Shown here piece by piece: positions 1 to 8,683 of a DNA stretch of 64,000 nt (positions are counted from its first letter, which is position 1; each line of letters begins with the position of its first letter). The DNA is from Hyphomicrobiales bacterium (GTDB lineage Bacteria; Pseudomonadota; Alphaproteobacteria; Rhizobiales; Rhizobiaceae), in the NCBI GenBank assembly GCA_900472485.1, contig UCII01000010.1, positions 62,001 through 126,000 on the forward strand, read 5' to 3'. The notes below the pieces were generated by a model. The model was not told where the DNA came from. It searched no databases and saw only the letters and a program-made list of their open reading frames with translations. A program made the position numbers and the translations under genes.

Positions 1-129
1 GAAAACCAACCTTGAAGGCAACAAACCCGTCGCATAAGGCGTGTATGTTGGCCTCCACTTGACTTTGCCCGGCTAACCCTCAACAGCTCTTTATTGTGAC
101 ATCAAATTATGATTAGAGCCGCTCACCCC

Positions 130-171
130 GCGTTTTCGCGCAAACTCTGCCAGCGCTTTCGCGCAAACTCT
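130..171 (+). repeat. Tandem 19-bp direct repeat upstream of hss
   Basis: Two 19-bp copies lie at 130-148 and 153-171 and differ at one base. Their shared core is TTTCGCGCAAACTCT, and the copies start 23 bp apart, about two helical turns. They end about 50 bp before the hss start codon. This could be a pair of operator half-sites on one DNA face or a simple local duplication. No regulator can be assigned from the sequence. Confidence 0.6.
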
Positions 172-221
172 AATTGAATTTCGTGAACCGAACGGCGTCC
201 CGCCTTTCGAAGGAGAAAAGA

Positions 222-1673
222 ATGACGAAACAAAACTATCCGGTATATGCCGAAATTACCGGTCCGATCGTAATGATCGGCTTTGGCTCCATTGGCCGTG
301 GCACCCTGCCCCTGATCGAGCGCCATTTCAAATTCGACAAGAGCCGGATGGTCGTCATCGACCCGCAGATGGATGCCGAGCACCTGGCGATCCTGGAAAA
401 GCATGGCGTCCGCCATATGCAGGCCCATGTCACCAAGGACAATTACAAGGATCTGCTGAAGCCGCTGCTCACGGAAGGCGGCGGCCAGGGCTTCTGCGTC
501 AACCTATCGGTCGACACCGGCTCGCTCGATCTGGTCAAGCTGTGCCGCAAGCTCGACGTGCTCTATATCGATACCGTCGTCGAGCCTTGGCTCGGCTTTT
601 ACTTCGACAAGAACCTGAAGAACGCCGACCGCACCAACTACGCTCTGCGCGAAACCATGCGCAAGGAGAAGGAAAAGAACCCCGGCGGCACGACGGCCGT
701 TTCCACCTGCGGCGCGAATCCGGGCATGGTCTCCTGGTTCGTCAAGCAGGCGCTCGTCAACCTCGCCAATGATATCGGCCTGAAGTTCGAAGAGCCGGAT
801 CAGCACGACCGCGAAGGCTGGGCCAAGCTGATGAAGAAGGTCGGCGTCAAGGGCGTTCACATCGCCGAGCGCGACACGCAGCGCACCAAGCATCCGAAGC
901 CGCTCAACGTCTTCTGGAACACCTGGTCCGTCGAAGGCTTCATCTCCGAAGGTCTGCAGCCGGCCGAACTCGGCTGGGGCACCCATGAAGAATGGATGCC
1001 CAAGAACGCCAAGAAGCACAAGAAGGGCTGCAAGGCTGCCATCTATCTGGAACAGCCGGGCGCCAATACCCGTGTGCGCACCTGGTGCCCGACCCCCGGC
1101 CCGCAATACGGCTTCCTGGTCACTCACAACGAGTCGATCTCGATCGCCGATTATTTCACGGTCCGCGACAAGGACGGCGACGTCACCTTCCGCCCGACCT
1201 GCCACTATGCCTATCATCCGGCCAACGATGCCGTGCTCTCGCTGCACGAGATGTTCGGCAACGGCGGCACGCCGCAGCCGGTTCACCACGTTCTTGATGA
1301 GGACGAGCTGGAAGACGGCATCGACGAACTCGGCGTGCTGCTCTACGGCCATGCCAAGAATGCCTACTGGTACGGCTCGCGCCTGTCTCTCGAAGAGACC
1401 CGCCGCATTGCCCCCTACCAGAATGCTACCGGCCTGCAGGTGACGTCTGCCGTGCTCGCCGGCATGGTCTGGGCACTGGAAAACCCGAAGGCCGGCATCG
1501 TCGAAGCAGATGAAGTCGATTACAAGCGCTGCCTTGAAGTGCAGCTGCCCTACCTCGGCCCGGTCGAAGGTCATTACACCGACTGGACCCCGCTCGATGG
1601 CCGTCCAGGCCTGTTCCCGGAAGACATCGACACCAAGGACCCATGGCAGTTCCGGAACATTCTGGTTCGCTAA
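222..1673 (+). CDS. hss: Homospermidine synthase
   Basis: The 483-residue protein should make the polyamine sym-homospermidine from putrescine (or putrescine plus spermidine) in an NAD-dependent reaction in the cytoplasm. Near residue 15 it has a Rossmann nucleotide-binding segment (VMIGFGSIGRGTLPLIE), as expected for the saccharopine-dehydrogenase-like fold of this family, and its length fits bacterial enzymes. I chose the ATG at 222 because AAGGAG sits just upstream; an in-frame ATG at 174 lacks a ribosome site and would overlap the upstream repeats. The gene is monocistronic and ends at a strong hairpin terminator. Homospermidine is a major polyamine of rhizobia. The assignment is firm. 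Confidence 0.95.
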   Translation: MTKQNYPVYAEITGPIVMIGFGSIGRGTLPLIERHFKFDKSRMVVIDPQMDAEHLAILEKHGVRHMQAHVTKDNYKDLLKPLLTEGGGQGFCVNLSVDTGSLDLVKLCRKLDVLYIDTVVEPWLGFYFDKNLKNADRTNYALRETMRKEKEKNPGGTTAVSTCGANPGMVSWFVKQALVNLANDIGLKFEEPDQHDREGWAKLMKKVGVKGVHIAERDTQRTKHPKPLNVFWNTWSVEGFISEGLQPAELGWGTHEEWMPKNAKKHKKGCKAAIYLEQPGANTRVRTWCPTPGPQYGFLVTHNESISIADYFTVRDKDGDVTFRPTCHYAYHPANDAVLSLHEMFGNGGTPQPVHHVLDEDELEDGIDELGVLLYGHAKNAYWYGSRLSLEETRRIAPYQNATGLQVTSAVLAGMVWALENPKAGIVEADEVDYKRCLEVQLPYLGPVEGHYTDWTPLDGRPGLFPEDIDTKDPWQFRNILVR

Positions 1674-1703
1674 GAGTATAGTGTTGGCTTGATGCAAGTC
1701 ACG

Positions 1704-1735
1704 AATGCCCGCACAGGTCGTGCGGGCATTTTTGT
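1704..1735 (+). terminator. Intrinsic terminator after hss
   Basis: A perfect 11-bp stem (AATGCCCGCAC at 1704-1714 pairing with 1720-1730) with a 5-nt loop is followed by a run of T. It lies 30 bp after the hss stop codon. Confidence 0.9.
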
Positions 1736-1853
1736 TACGCAAGCCAGATAAATCAAGCAGATCGCCTGGGACGTCTTGCTTTAGCCCGATGGTCGCGCCA
1801 TCTTCCTTGCAACCGATACGCCTTTAGACCGCCTCTATTCGCGGGAGATATTT

Positions 1854-2243
1854 ATGAAGATGAGAACCGTTCTTGCCCTCGTTGCTGCCGCGGCAGCCCT
1901 CTCTGCCTGCGTCGATTTCGGCGGTTCCAGACCGCCGCCGATGGGGATGAACCCGGGTGGCTCCCAGCCGCGCATGAATTCGGTGGAAGGAAGCTGGGCC
2001 GATTCGAACGGCCTGAATTCGACCTTCAACGGCGGCCGATTCGAAACGCATACGACCGACGGCACGAACCAGCAGATGGCCTCGGGAACCTATACGACCG
2101 ATCCATCCGGCGTGATCCAGATCAACCTCTATTCGAACATCAAGCGCACATCATCGAAGGTGAATTGCTTCCTGGCCAATCCCAGCCAGCTCAATTGCAC
2201 CTCCGAAACCGGTGGCCACTTCTCGCTCAATCGCCAGGGTTGA
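1854..2243 (+). CDS. omp10: Omp10-like outer-membrane lipoprotein
   Basis: A 129-residue lipoprotein. It has a basic start, a hydrophobic core and a lipobox ending at Cys19 (LSAC), so the mature protein should be lipid-anchored. The mature part carries the segments GSWADSNGL, STFNGGRFET, TSSKVNC and SQLNCTSE, which closely match what I recall of Brucella Omp10, a small outer-membrane lipoprotein immunogen. A Pro/Gly-rich linker follows the lipid Cys and the globular part resembles the protease-inhibitor-like Omp10/Omp19 group. GGGAGA precedes the ATG by about 8 nt. Its molecular role is not established. Identification rests on remembered family sequence. Confidence 0.82.
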   Translation: MKMRTVLALVAAAAALSACVDFGGSRPPPMGMNPGGSQPRMNSVEGSWADSNGLNSTFNGGRFETHTTDGTNQQMASGTYTTDPSGVIQINLYSNIKRTSSKVNCFLANPSQLNCTSETGGHFSLNRQG

Positions 2244-2271
2244 TAGAAGCTCGATGGACGGATAAAGCATC

Positions 2272-2595
2272 ATGCGCGGCATGCTGATCCTCTATCTGGC
2301 CCTTATCGCAGCATTGCCCGTCGCCATTATGGCGGCGGTCCTCCCTGTAAACAGCTATCAGGCCCAGGGCATCGACGCCCTTGATTGTGACGGCCCGGCG
2401 AGCGTCCTCCTTTTTGCTGTGCCCACTTTGCTCGTCTACGCCGCCGGCGCTATCCTGCTCTACCGAAGGCGGAATCGGCGCCTTCATCTTGTCGCCTCCC
2501 TCTGTTGTGCGCTCGTCTTCTGCGCTGCCGGCTGGAATGCCGCTGCGGCATTGCGCGACTCCTATGGTGCAGCCTCCGCCGAAGCCTGCGCCTGA
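2272..2595 (+). CDS. Small hypothetical membrane protein
   Basis: A 107-residue protein of unknown function. I see about three hydrophobic segments: residues 4-27, 44-63 (followed by the basic stretch YRRRNRRLH) and 72-90. The basic patch suggests a positive-inside loop. It starts 28 bp after the Omp10-like gene and may be co-transcribed. An overlapping minus-strand frame exists but has no membrane pattern and a poor start context, so the plus-strand reading is preferred. No family is recognised. Confidence 0.55.
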   Translation: MRGMLILYLALIAALPVAIMAAVLPVNSYQAQGIDALDCDGPASVLLFAVPTLLVYAAGAILLYRRRNRRLHLVASLCCALVFCAAGWNAAAALRDSYGAASAEACA

Positions 2596-2742
2596 TCCGG
2601 CGGGCCATTTCGCTTCTTTGTAAAATCCGAATGAAGGCAACAGCTTTTACTTGCGCTCGCCCCGCCGGGATGGAAACATCGGCAGCGGGGGACCGCCTCG
2701 GGCATTGGCGGGCCGGATTGCAATGACCAACAGGAGAGACAG

Positions 2743-4833
2743 ATGAAGCAGCCCTTCGGAGTGGGTCTTTTGGCCGCGACGCTGCTGGCGCTGAGCACCA
2801 GCGCCGCCTTCGCGGACTATCAGCTCAACATCCTGCACTTCAACGATTTCCATTCGCGCGTGGAGTCGATCAACAAGTTCGACGCGACGTGCTCCGCAGA
2901 AGAAGAAGCCAAGAATGAGTGCTTCGGCGGCGCTGCCCGGCTGAAGACCATCATCGACCAGCGCCGCGCCGCCCTTGCCGGCCAGAACGTCCTCGTCCTC
3001 GATGCCGGCGACAACTTCCAGGGCTCGCTGTTCTACACGACCTACAAGGGTGCTGCCGAAGTCGAGTTCCTCAATGACATGAAGATCGATGCCATGACGG
3101 TCGGCAATCATGAGTTCGACGATGGCGAAGGCCCGCTTGCCGCTTTCCTCGACAAGGCGCAGTTCCCCGTCGTGACGGCCAATCTGGTGGTCGACGACCA
3201 GTCGAAACTCGGCGAACGCATCAAGAAGTCGATCGTGCTCGATATCGGCGGCCAGAAGATCGGTATCGTCGGTGCGGTGACGACCGAAACACCGGAACTT
3301 GCCTCTCCCGGCCCGCATGTGAAGATCACCGACGATGCCGCCGCCATCAGTGCCGAAGTCGATGCGCTGAAATCGCAGGGCATCAACAAAATCATCGCGC
3401 TCACCCATGTCGGCTATCCGCGCGATGTCGAGAAGATCGCCAAAATCGCCGGCGTCAGCGTCGTTGTCGGCGGCCACTCGCATACGCTCCTGTCGAATAC
3501 CGACCCGAAGGCGGCCGGGCCCTATCCGACCATGGTCGACAATCCGGCCGGCTATAAGGTGCCTGTCGTACAGGCCGCATCCTACAGCAAATATCTCGGC
3601 GACATCGTCGTCACCTTCGACGACAATGGCGCCGTCAAGGACGCCAAAGGCGATCCGATCCTGCTCGATTCCTCTATCAAGCCCGATCCGACGATCCTTG
3701 CACGCGTGCAGGAGATGGCAAAGCCGATCGAGGAGCTGCGCAAGAAGGTCATCGGCAATTCGCAAGGGCCGATCGAAGGCGCGCGCGAAGTCTGCCGCGT
3801 TCGGGAATGCTCGATGGGCAATCTCGTTGCCGACGCGATGCTCGACCGCACCAAGGCGCAAGGGATCTCCATTGCCATCCAGAATGGCGGCGGCTTGCGC
3901 GCCTCCATCGGCGCAGGCGATGTCAGCATGGGCGACGTGCTGACAGTGCTGCCATTCCAGAACACGGTTGCGACCTTTCAGCTGACCGGCGCCGACGTCA
4001 AGGCGGCGCTCGAAAACGGGCTCAGCCAGATCGATGACGGCGCCGGCCGCTTCCCGCAGGTCGCCGGCCTCAAATACAGCTTCGACAAATCGAAGCCGGC
4101 AGGCAGCCGCCTGGTGTCCGTCGACGTTCAGGAAGGCACGGAATTCAAACCGATCGACCCCGAAAAGACCTATGGCGTCGTCAGCAACAACTACATGCGC
4201 GCCGGTGGCGACGGCTACGCCGTCTTCGCCAAGGACGGTAAGAATGCCTATGACTTCGGCCCCAACCTGGAATCGGTGGTCGCCGATTATCTTGGCGCGC
4301 ACAATCCCTACAAGCCGTACACGGACGGCCGCATAACCCAGATAGCCGCGGCAGCGCCGGCTGCGCAGCCGGAACCCGCAAAGCCCACCGATACCACGCA
4401 GACAGCACCGGAGCAGAAGCCGGCAGCAGCCGCTACAGGTGGCGGCGCCACGACCACCCCTCCGGCCTCCTCCCCTCCCACGGTGACAACGCCAAGCACC
4501 ACCATACCGGCAAACCCGACCGCAACGCCGTCCGCTCCGGCAAAATCGGATCCGGCGCCCTCGACCCCCGCTACCTCAGCTCCAGCGGCTGAAACGCCGG
4601 CTGCTGCCGCACCCGCGGCCACAGCTCCGGCAACGGCAACGCCGGAAGCCAAGACCAGCGAACCGCCAAAGACGCCGACAACCCACGTCGTCGTCGCCGG
4701 CGACACGCTCTGGGATCTCGCCAAGACCTACTATGGCAATGCAAAGCAGTGGCACAAACTTGTGGCCGCCAACCGCAACATCAAGCCGCACCATCTGTCG
4801 GTCGGTGAAAAGTTGAAAATTCCGGCCAAGTAA
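2743..4833 (+). CDS. Periplasmic 5'-nucleotidase/metallophosphatase with C-terminal LysM
   Basis: A 696-residue exported enzyme predicted to hydrolyse nucleotides or UDP-sugars to nucleosides for uptake. Residues 1-24 form a signal peptide cut after AFA. The N-terminal metallophosphatase domain shows the metal ligands in order: HFNDFH, DAGDNFQGS, VGNHEFDDG and GGHSH. A 5'-nucleotidase C-terminal domain follows (about residues 330-510, with the substrate-loop motif IQNGGGLRA). A Pro/Ala/Thr-rich linker of roughly 100 residues leads to a C-terminal LysM (about 645-694: VVAGDTLWDLAKTYYGN). LysM suggests tethering to peptidoglycan, which classic UshA enzymes lack. AGGAGA lies 9 nt before the ATG. 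Expression probably ends at the terminator at 4857. Confidence 0.92.
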   Translation: MKQPFGVGLLAATLLALSTSAAFADYQLNILHFNDFHSRVESINKFDATCSAEEEAKNECFGGAARLKTIIDQRRAALAGQNVLVLDAGDNFQGSLFYTTYKGAAEVEFLNDMKIDAMTVGNHEFDDGEGPLAAFLDKAQFPVVTANLVVDDQSKLGERIKKSIVLDIGGQKIGIVGAVTTETPELASPGPHVKITDDAAAISAEVDALKSQGINKIIALTHVGYPRDVEKIAKIAGVSVVVGGHSHTLLSNTDPKAAGPYPTMVDNPAGYKVPVVQAASYSKYLGDIVVTFDDNGAVKDAKGDPILLDSSIKPDPTILARVQEMAKPIEELRKKVIGNSQGPIEGAREVCRVRECSMGNLVADAMLDRTKAQGISIAIQNGGGLRASIGAGDVSMGDVLTVLPFQNTVATFQLTGADVKAALENGLSQIDDGAGRFPQVAGLKYSFDKSKPAGSRLVSVDVQEGTEFKPIDPEKTYGVVSNNYMRAGGDGYAVFAKDGKNAYDFGPNLESVVADYLGAHNPYKPYTDGRITQIAAAAPAAQPEPAKPTDTTQTAPEQKPAAAATGGGATTTPPASSPPTVTTPSTTIPANPTATPSAPAKSDPAPSTPATSAPAAETPAAAAPAATAPATATPEAKTSEPPKTPTTHVVVAGDTLWDLAKTYYGNAKQWHKLVAANRNIKPHHLSVGEKLKIPAK

Positions 4834-4856
4834 GACGATTTGTCTCGCATGTCACA

Positions 4857-4894
4857 GCCGGTCCGGGCTTTCCCGGACCGGCTTTTGTTCTTAT
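4857..4894 (+). terminator. Intrinsic terminator between nucleotidase and hemH
   Basis: A perfect 11-bp GC-rich stem (4857-4867 with 4872-4882) and a CTTT loop are followed by TTTTGTTCTT. It separates the nucleotidase transcript from hemH. Confidence 0.93.
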
Positions 4895-4929
4895 GTGAAA
4901 TGCTTCGTATCTTGAGAGGAATTCAATCG

Positions 4930-5964
4930 ATGACAGCAGACCTGACCACGCTTCCGCCCGATCACCCCAGCGTGAAATACGGCAAGGTCGGCGTGCTGCT
5001 CATCAATCTTGGCACCCCCGACGGCACAGACTATTCCTCGATGCGCCGCTACCTGCGCGAATTCCTGACCGACCGCCGCGTCATCGAATGGTCGCGCTGG
5101 AAATGGTACCCGATCCTGTTCGGCATCGTGCTCAACACCCGGCCGCAAAAGGTCGGCAAGGCCTATGAGACGATCTGGAACAAGGAGAAGAACGAGAGCT
5201 ATCTGCGCACTTATACCCGCAACCAGTCCGACCTGATGGCCGAGCGGCTGCGCGACCTGCCCAACGTCAAGGTCGACTGGGCCATGCGCTACGGCCAGCC
5301 TTCGATCGCCGATCGCATCCAGGCACTGAAGGATGATGGCTGCGAGCGCATCGTGCTCTTCCCGCTCTATCCGCAATATGCGGCGGCAACGACGGCGACG
5401 GTCAACGACAAGGCCTTCGAGAAGCTTCAAAAGATGCGCTGGCAGCCGGCGATCCGCACCGTGCCGCAATATCACGACGACGAGACCTATATCGAGGCGC
5501 TCGCCAATTCGGTCACCCGGCATCTATCGACGCTGGACTGGCAGCCGGAAAAGATCATCGCATCCTTCCACGGCATTCCCATGTCCTACTTTAAGCTCGG
5601 CGATCCCTATTACTGTTTCTGTCAGAAGACTGGCAGGCTGCTGCGCGAGAAGCTTGGCCTATCCGAAGATCAGTTCATGGTTACGTTCCAGTCCCGCTTC
5701 GGCCCGGAGGAATGGCTGCAGCCCTATACGGACAAGACTGTGGAAGAGCTTGCCAGGACGGGCACGAAGCGGATCGCCGTCCTCAATCCGGGTTTCGTCT
5801 CCGACTGCCTGGAGACGCTGGAAGAGATCGCCGAGCAGGCGGCCGAATCCTTCCATCACAATGGCGGCGAGAAATTCACTCACATTCCCTGTCTCAACGA
5901 CAGCGAAGACGGCATGAACGTGCTGGAAAAAGTCGCGCGGCGGGAGCTGCTCGGCTGGGCCTGA
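4930..5964 (+). CDS. hemH: Ferrochelatase
   Basis: A 344-residue enzyme that inserts ferrous iron into protoporphyrin IX, the last step of protoheme synthesis. The N-terminus has VGVLLINLGTPDGT, typical of the family. The SFHGIP motif near residue 215 carries the catalytic His, and a conserved NPGFVSDCLETLEEI segment lies near the C-terminus. The frame stays open upstream to 4840, but that start would run through the preceding terminator. The ATG at 4930 follows GAGAGGA and gives the usual family length. The gene stands alone, and the next gene converges on it. Confidence 0.96.
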   Translation: MTADLTTLPPDHPSVKYGKVGVLLINLGTPDGTDYSSMRRYLREFLTDRRVIEWSRWKWYPILFGIVLNTRPQKVGKAYETIWNKEKNESYLRTYTRNQSDLMAERLRDLPNVKVDWAMRYGQPSIADRIQALKDDGCERIVLFPLYPQYAAATTATVNDKAFEKLQKMRWQPAIRTVPQYHDDETYIEALANSVTRHLSTLDWQPEKIIASFHGIPMSYFKLGDPYYCFCQKTGRLLREKLGLSEDQFMVTFQSRFGPEEWLQPYTDKTVEELARTGTKRIAVLNPGFVSDCLETLEEIAEQAAESFHHNGGEKFTHIPCLNDSEDGMNVLEKVARRELLGWA

Positions 5965-5997
5965 GCGGATCGCCGGGTTGACCCCGGCGACGCGTTC

Positions 5998-6906
5998 CTA
6001 CTGAAGCTGCGGCTTTCTGAGGAAGCTGCCGCGGTCGGCGGATTTGACGCGCAGCCAGGCCTCGCGGCCGTCGCGCAATACGCGCATGGGGATCTCGGAT
6101 CCAGCCGGGCCGCTCTCCCAGACCTTGCGATAGAAATCGGCAAGCCCATCGACCTCACCATCGCGGATTTCGGAAATGACGTCGCCACGGCGCAAGCCAG
6201 CCTTGGCGGCCGGCCCACCCTCGGTGACGCTCATGACGACGACTTCGCCATTGCTTTCGGCCGAGAAGGCACCGAGCCAGGGCCGCGGCGGTTTGTTGAC
6301 CCGACCGCGCTTGATCAGATCGTCCAGGATCGGCATCAGGAGATTGATCGGCACGATCATGTTGATATCGGCGCTATCGCCGTTCTGCGTCGCCATCTGC
6401 AAGTGCAGCGAGCCGATGCCGAGAAGCTTGCCATCCTCGTCGACAACGGCCGCCCCGCCCCAGGAGGGATGGGCTGGCGCCGTGAAGATCGCCTCGTCGA
6501 GCAGATATTCCCAATAGCCGGCGAATTCCTGCTTGGCGACGATCTTCGCCTCGACAAACTGGCCGATCCCGTCGGCGATGACGACTTCATCACCGATCTC
6601 AGCCTTATCGGTATCGCCGAATTCGAGGGCGGGCACATCGAGAGGCCCGAGCGCCTGCACGAGGCCGAAACCCGTTTCCTGATCGTAGGCAAGCGCATGA
6701 CCGGGCACGACGCGACCGCTATTGGTCGTGAGCCAGACCTCGTCGGCTTCGGTGATGAGATAACCGATCGTCAATACCAGGCCGTTTCCGCGAATGACAA
6801 CGCCACTGCCCTCTCTGCGGGTGCCGAGCGTTGCCGCCGTAAAAGCGTCTTCCGGAATTGAGGCGTGCACGGCCACAACCGACCGCAAGGTCCTATCTAA
6901 GTTCAT
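5998..6906 (-). CDS. HtrA-like PDZ protein lacking the catalytic triad (pseudoprotease)
   Basis: A 302-residue protein with a trypsin-like (S1C/HtrA) domain at about residues 30-200 and a PDZ domain at about 210-295 (GPAAKAGLRRGDVISEI). Aligned by eye to HtrA, all three catalytic positions are changed: the His of TNxHV is Tyr49 (LTIGYLI), the Asp of TDLAL is Gly79 (ETGFGLV), and the Ser of GNSGG is Trp149 (PSWGGAA). No signal peptide or membrane anchor is visible, so it is probably cytoplasmic, unlike DegP. It should therefore bind peptides or C-termini rather than cut them. It is transcribed away from the stomatin/NfeD genes and may share control with them. Confidence 0.85.
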   Translation of the reverse strand: MNLDRTLRSVVAVHASIPEDAFTAATLGTRREGSGVVIRGNGLVLTIGYLITEADEVWLTTNSGRVVPGHALAYDQETGFGLVQALGPLDVPALEFGDTDKAEIGDEVVIADGIGQFVEAKIVAKQEFAGYWEYLLDEAIFTAPAHPSWGGAAVVDEDGKLLGIGSLHLQMATQNGDSADINMIVPINLLMPILDDLIKRGRVNKPPRPWLGAFSAESNGEVVVMSVTEGGPAAKAGLRRGDVISEIRDGEVDGLADFYRKVWESGPAGSEIPMRVLRDGREAWLRVKSADRGSFLRKPQLQ

Positions 6907-7206
6907 AGCTTCACCCTGATAATGCGCTAACGCTTGGCCCGAGAAGCTGCATGGCAGCCAAGCCGGAAATCTCCATATAAAGTATGAATATCAATCGCCG
7001 GGCGCAAGACCCAGACGGCGATTGGTAGACCTGCCTCATAGCAAAACGCCTGCCGCATCCCCATTCCTCACTTGCTGAGAACATGCTAACCCACCACATC
7101 AGATTGAGCTACCGCCTCGTGAGCTCGACCGAGCGTAGGGAGGCCGAATGGTAGCGGTTTACGCGACGCGAGCCTGCTCAGGCAGCCGCGTCCATGGAGG
7201 AGTTCG
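6907..7206. other. Divergent intergenic region, HtrA-like / stomatin genes
   Basis: This 300-bp region separates two divergent genes, so promoters for both should lie here. I see an 8-bp perfect inverted repeat, CAATCGCC at 6992-6999 with GGCGATTG at 7017-7024, and a 7-bp one, GCTTGGC at 6932-6938 with GCCAAGC at 6957-6963. Either could be an operator or a leader hairpin. No gene is evident. Confidence 0.4.
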
Positions 7207-8223
7207 ATGGTCGTGGGTGGTTTCAGCATCGTTGTGATTGCCTTGGTGGTCTTCGTCATTCTGGTGCTGTTTGCGGGCATCAAGACCGTACCTCAGGGTT
7301 ATCGGTACACAGTTCAGCGCTTCGGCCGCTATATCCGGACGCTGGAACCGGGACTCAATCTGATCGTGCCCTTCATCGAAACAATCGGAGTGCGGATGAA
7401 CGTGATGGAGCAGGTGCTGGCCGTGCCGACGCAGGAGGTCATCACCAAGGACAATGCGAGTGTATCCGCCGATGCAGTCGCTTTCTTCCAGGTGCTGAAT
7501 GCCGCGCAGGCCGCCTATCAGATCACCAATCTGGAAACCGCGATCCTTAATCTCACGAAGACCAATATCCGCTCCGTCATGGGCTCTATGGATCTGGACG
7601 AGCTTTTGTCCAACCGCGATGCCATCAACGAACGACTGCTGCGCGTGGTCGATGAGGCGGTAGAGCCCTGGGGCATCAAGGTAACACGCGTCGAAATCAA
7701 GGACATCCAGCCGCCGAAAGACCTGGTTGACGCCATGGGCCGGCAGATGAAGGCCGAACGCGAAAAGCGCGCTCAGGTCCTGGAGGCGGAAGGCCTGCGC
7801 AATGCGCAGATCCTCCGCGCCGAGGGTGCGAAGCAGGCAGCCGTCCTACAGGCCGAAGGCCAGCGCGAAGCAGCATTTCGCAATGCGGAGGCCCGCGAGC
7901 GCTTGGCCGAGGCCGAAGCCAAGGCGACCCGCGTGGTGTCCGAAGCGATTGCCGAGGGCAATGTGCAGGCGATCAACTACTTCGTTGCCCAGAAATATAC
8001 CGAAGCCCTGACCGCGATCGGCTCCGCCAGCAATTCGAAGATTGTCCTCATGCCGGTGGAGGCGAGCTCCATTATCGGCTCGCTCGGCGGTATCGGCGCC
8101 ATCGCCCGCGAAGTCTTCGGCGACAATGGCGATGGCAGCGGCACGCCGCAGCCGTCCCGTCCGCGCTCCGGTCCCGCGCGCACCACGCCGTCGATCAATC
8201 CGCTGCCGCCGAAGGAGAGTTGA
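7207..8223 (+). CDS. qmcA: Stomatin/SPFH (band 7) membrane protein, QmcA-like
   Basis: A 338-residue membrane scaffold. Residues 4-24 form one N-terminal membrane segment. The SPFH/band-7 domain spans about 25-190 ([23 protein letters not shown] and a conserved [11 protein letters not shown]). It is followed by an Ala/Glu/Arg-rich coiled-coil helix at about 190-255 and a Pro-rich C-terminal tail. SPFH proteins form oligomeric rings in membrane microdomains and often partner with NfeD proteins. Here nfeD starts 1 bp after the stop codon, which supports that pairing. GGAGGAG precedes the ATG. Confidence 0.92.
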   Translation: MVVGGFSIVVIALVVFVILVLFAGIKTVPQGYRYTVQRFGRYIRTLEPGLNLIVPFIETIGVRMNVMEQVLAVPTQEVITKDNASVSADAVAFFQVLNAAQAAYQITNLETAILNLTKTNIRSVMGSMDLDELLSNRDAINERLLRVVDEAVEPWGIKVTRVEIKDIQPPKDLVDAMGRQMKAEREKRAQVLEAEGLRNAQILRAEGAKQAAVLQAEGQREAAFRNAEARERLAEAEAKATRVVSEAIAEGNVQAINYFVAQKYTEALTAIGSASNSKIVLMPVEASSIIGSLGGIGAIAREVFGDNGDGSGTPQPSRPRSGPARTTPSINPLPPKES

Positions 8224-8224
8224 C

Positions 8225-8683
8225 ATGTTCGACAACCTCATCGTCGAACTCGGCCCCTGGAGCTGGTGGCTCGCCGGTCTGGCGCTGCTTGCCGCCGAAC
8301 TCGTCCTGCCTGGCTTCTTCTTGGTATGGATCGGGCTCGCCGCGATCATCGTCGGCGCCTTGTCGCTTCTGTTTTGGGAAAGCAGCTTCTGGGTCTGGCA
8401 GGTTCAAGGGCTGGTCTTCGCCGCCATGGCTGTCATCGTCACCCTCATCGGCCGCCGCTATCTCTACAACAACAACCAGGTGACCGACGAGCCTTTCCTG
8501 AACCAGCGCGGCGCCAGCCTGGTCGGGCGCACGGCAACGCTTGACCAGCCGATCGCCGAAGGCCGTGGGCGCATTCGCCTCAATGACACTTATTGGACGG
8601 TCAACGGGCCGGACCTGCCCGTTGGCACCCGCGTCAAGGTGGTCGCCAGCAACGGCCGCGAGCTCACGGTCGAACCCGTGTAA
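8225..8683 (+). CDS. nfeD: NfeD-family membrane protein
   Basis: A 152-residue short-form NfeD protein. Three to four hydrophobic helices occupy residues 10-75. The C-terminal beta-barrel (OB-fold) domain spans about 90-152 and includes SLVGRTATLDQPI, GRIRLNDTYWTV and GTRVKVVASNGRELTVE. Short NfeD proteins lack the Ser protease domain and act with stomatin-like partners in membrane organisation or quality control. The ATG at 8225 follows the qmcA stop by one base and the sequence AAGGAGAG. Its stop codon abuts that of kpsF on the opposite strand. Confidence 0.92.
   Translation: MFDNLIVELGPWSWWLAGLALLAAELVLPGFFLVWIGLAAIIVGALSLLFWESSFWVWQVQGLVFAAMAVIVTLIGRRYLYNNNQVTDEPFLNQRGASLVGRTATLDQPIAEGRGRIRLNDTYWTVNGPDLPVGTRVKVVASNGRELTVEPV

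Noticed and set aside
504..1742. A 412-residue open frame antisense to hss
   Set aside because: It mirrors the codon pattern of hss, lacks recognisable motifs and overlaps a terminator. High GC produces many such shadows.
2227..2640. Minus-strand frame opposite the small membrane protein
   Set aside because: Low-complexity polar product with no ribosome site, while the plus strand gives a coherent membrane topology.
2647..4302. A 551-residue open frame antisense to the nucleotidase gene
   Set aside because: The sense strand has a signal peptide, metallophosphatase motifs and LysM; the antisense product resembles nothing.
5965..5997. Hairpin CGCCGGG/CCCGGCG between hemH and the HtrA-like gene as a terminator
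   Set aside because: The stem is short and neither side has a T-tract, so it is not listed as a terminator.
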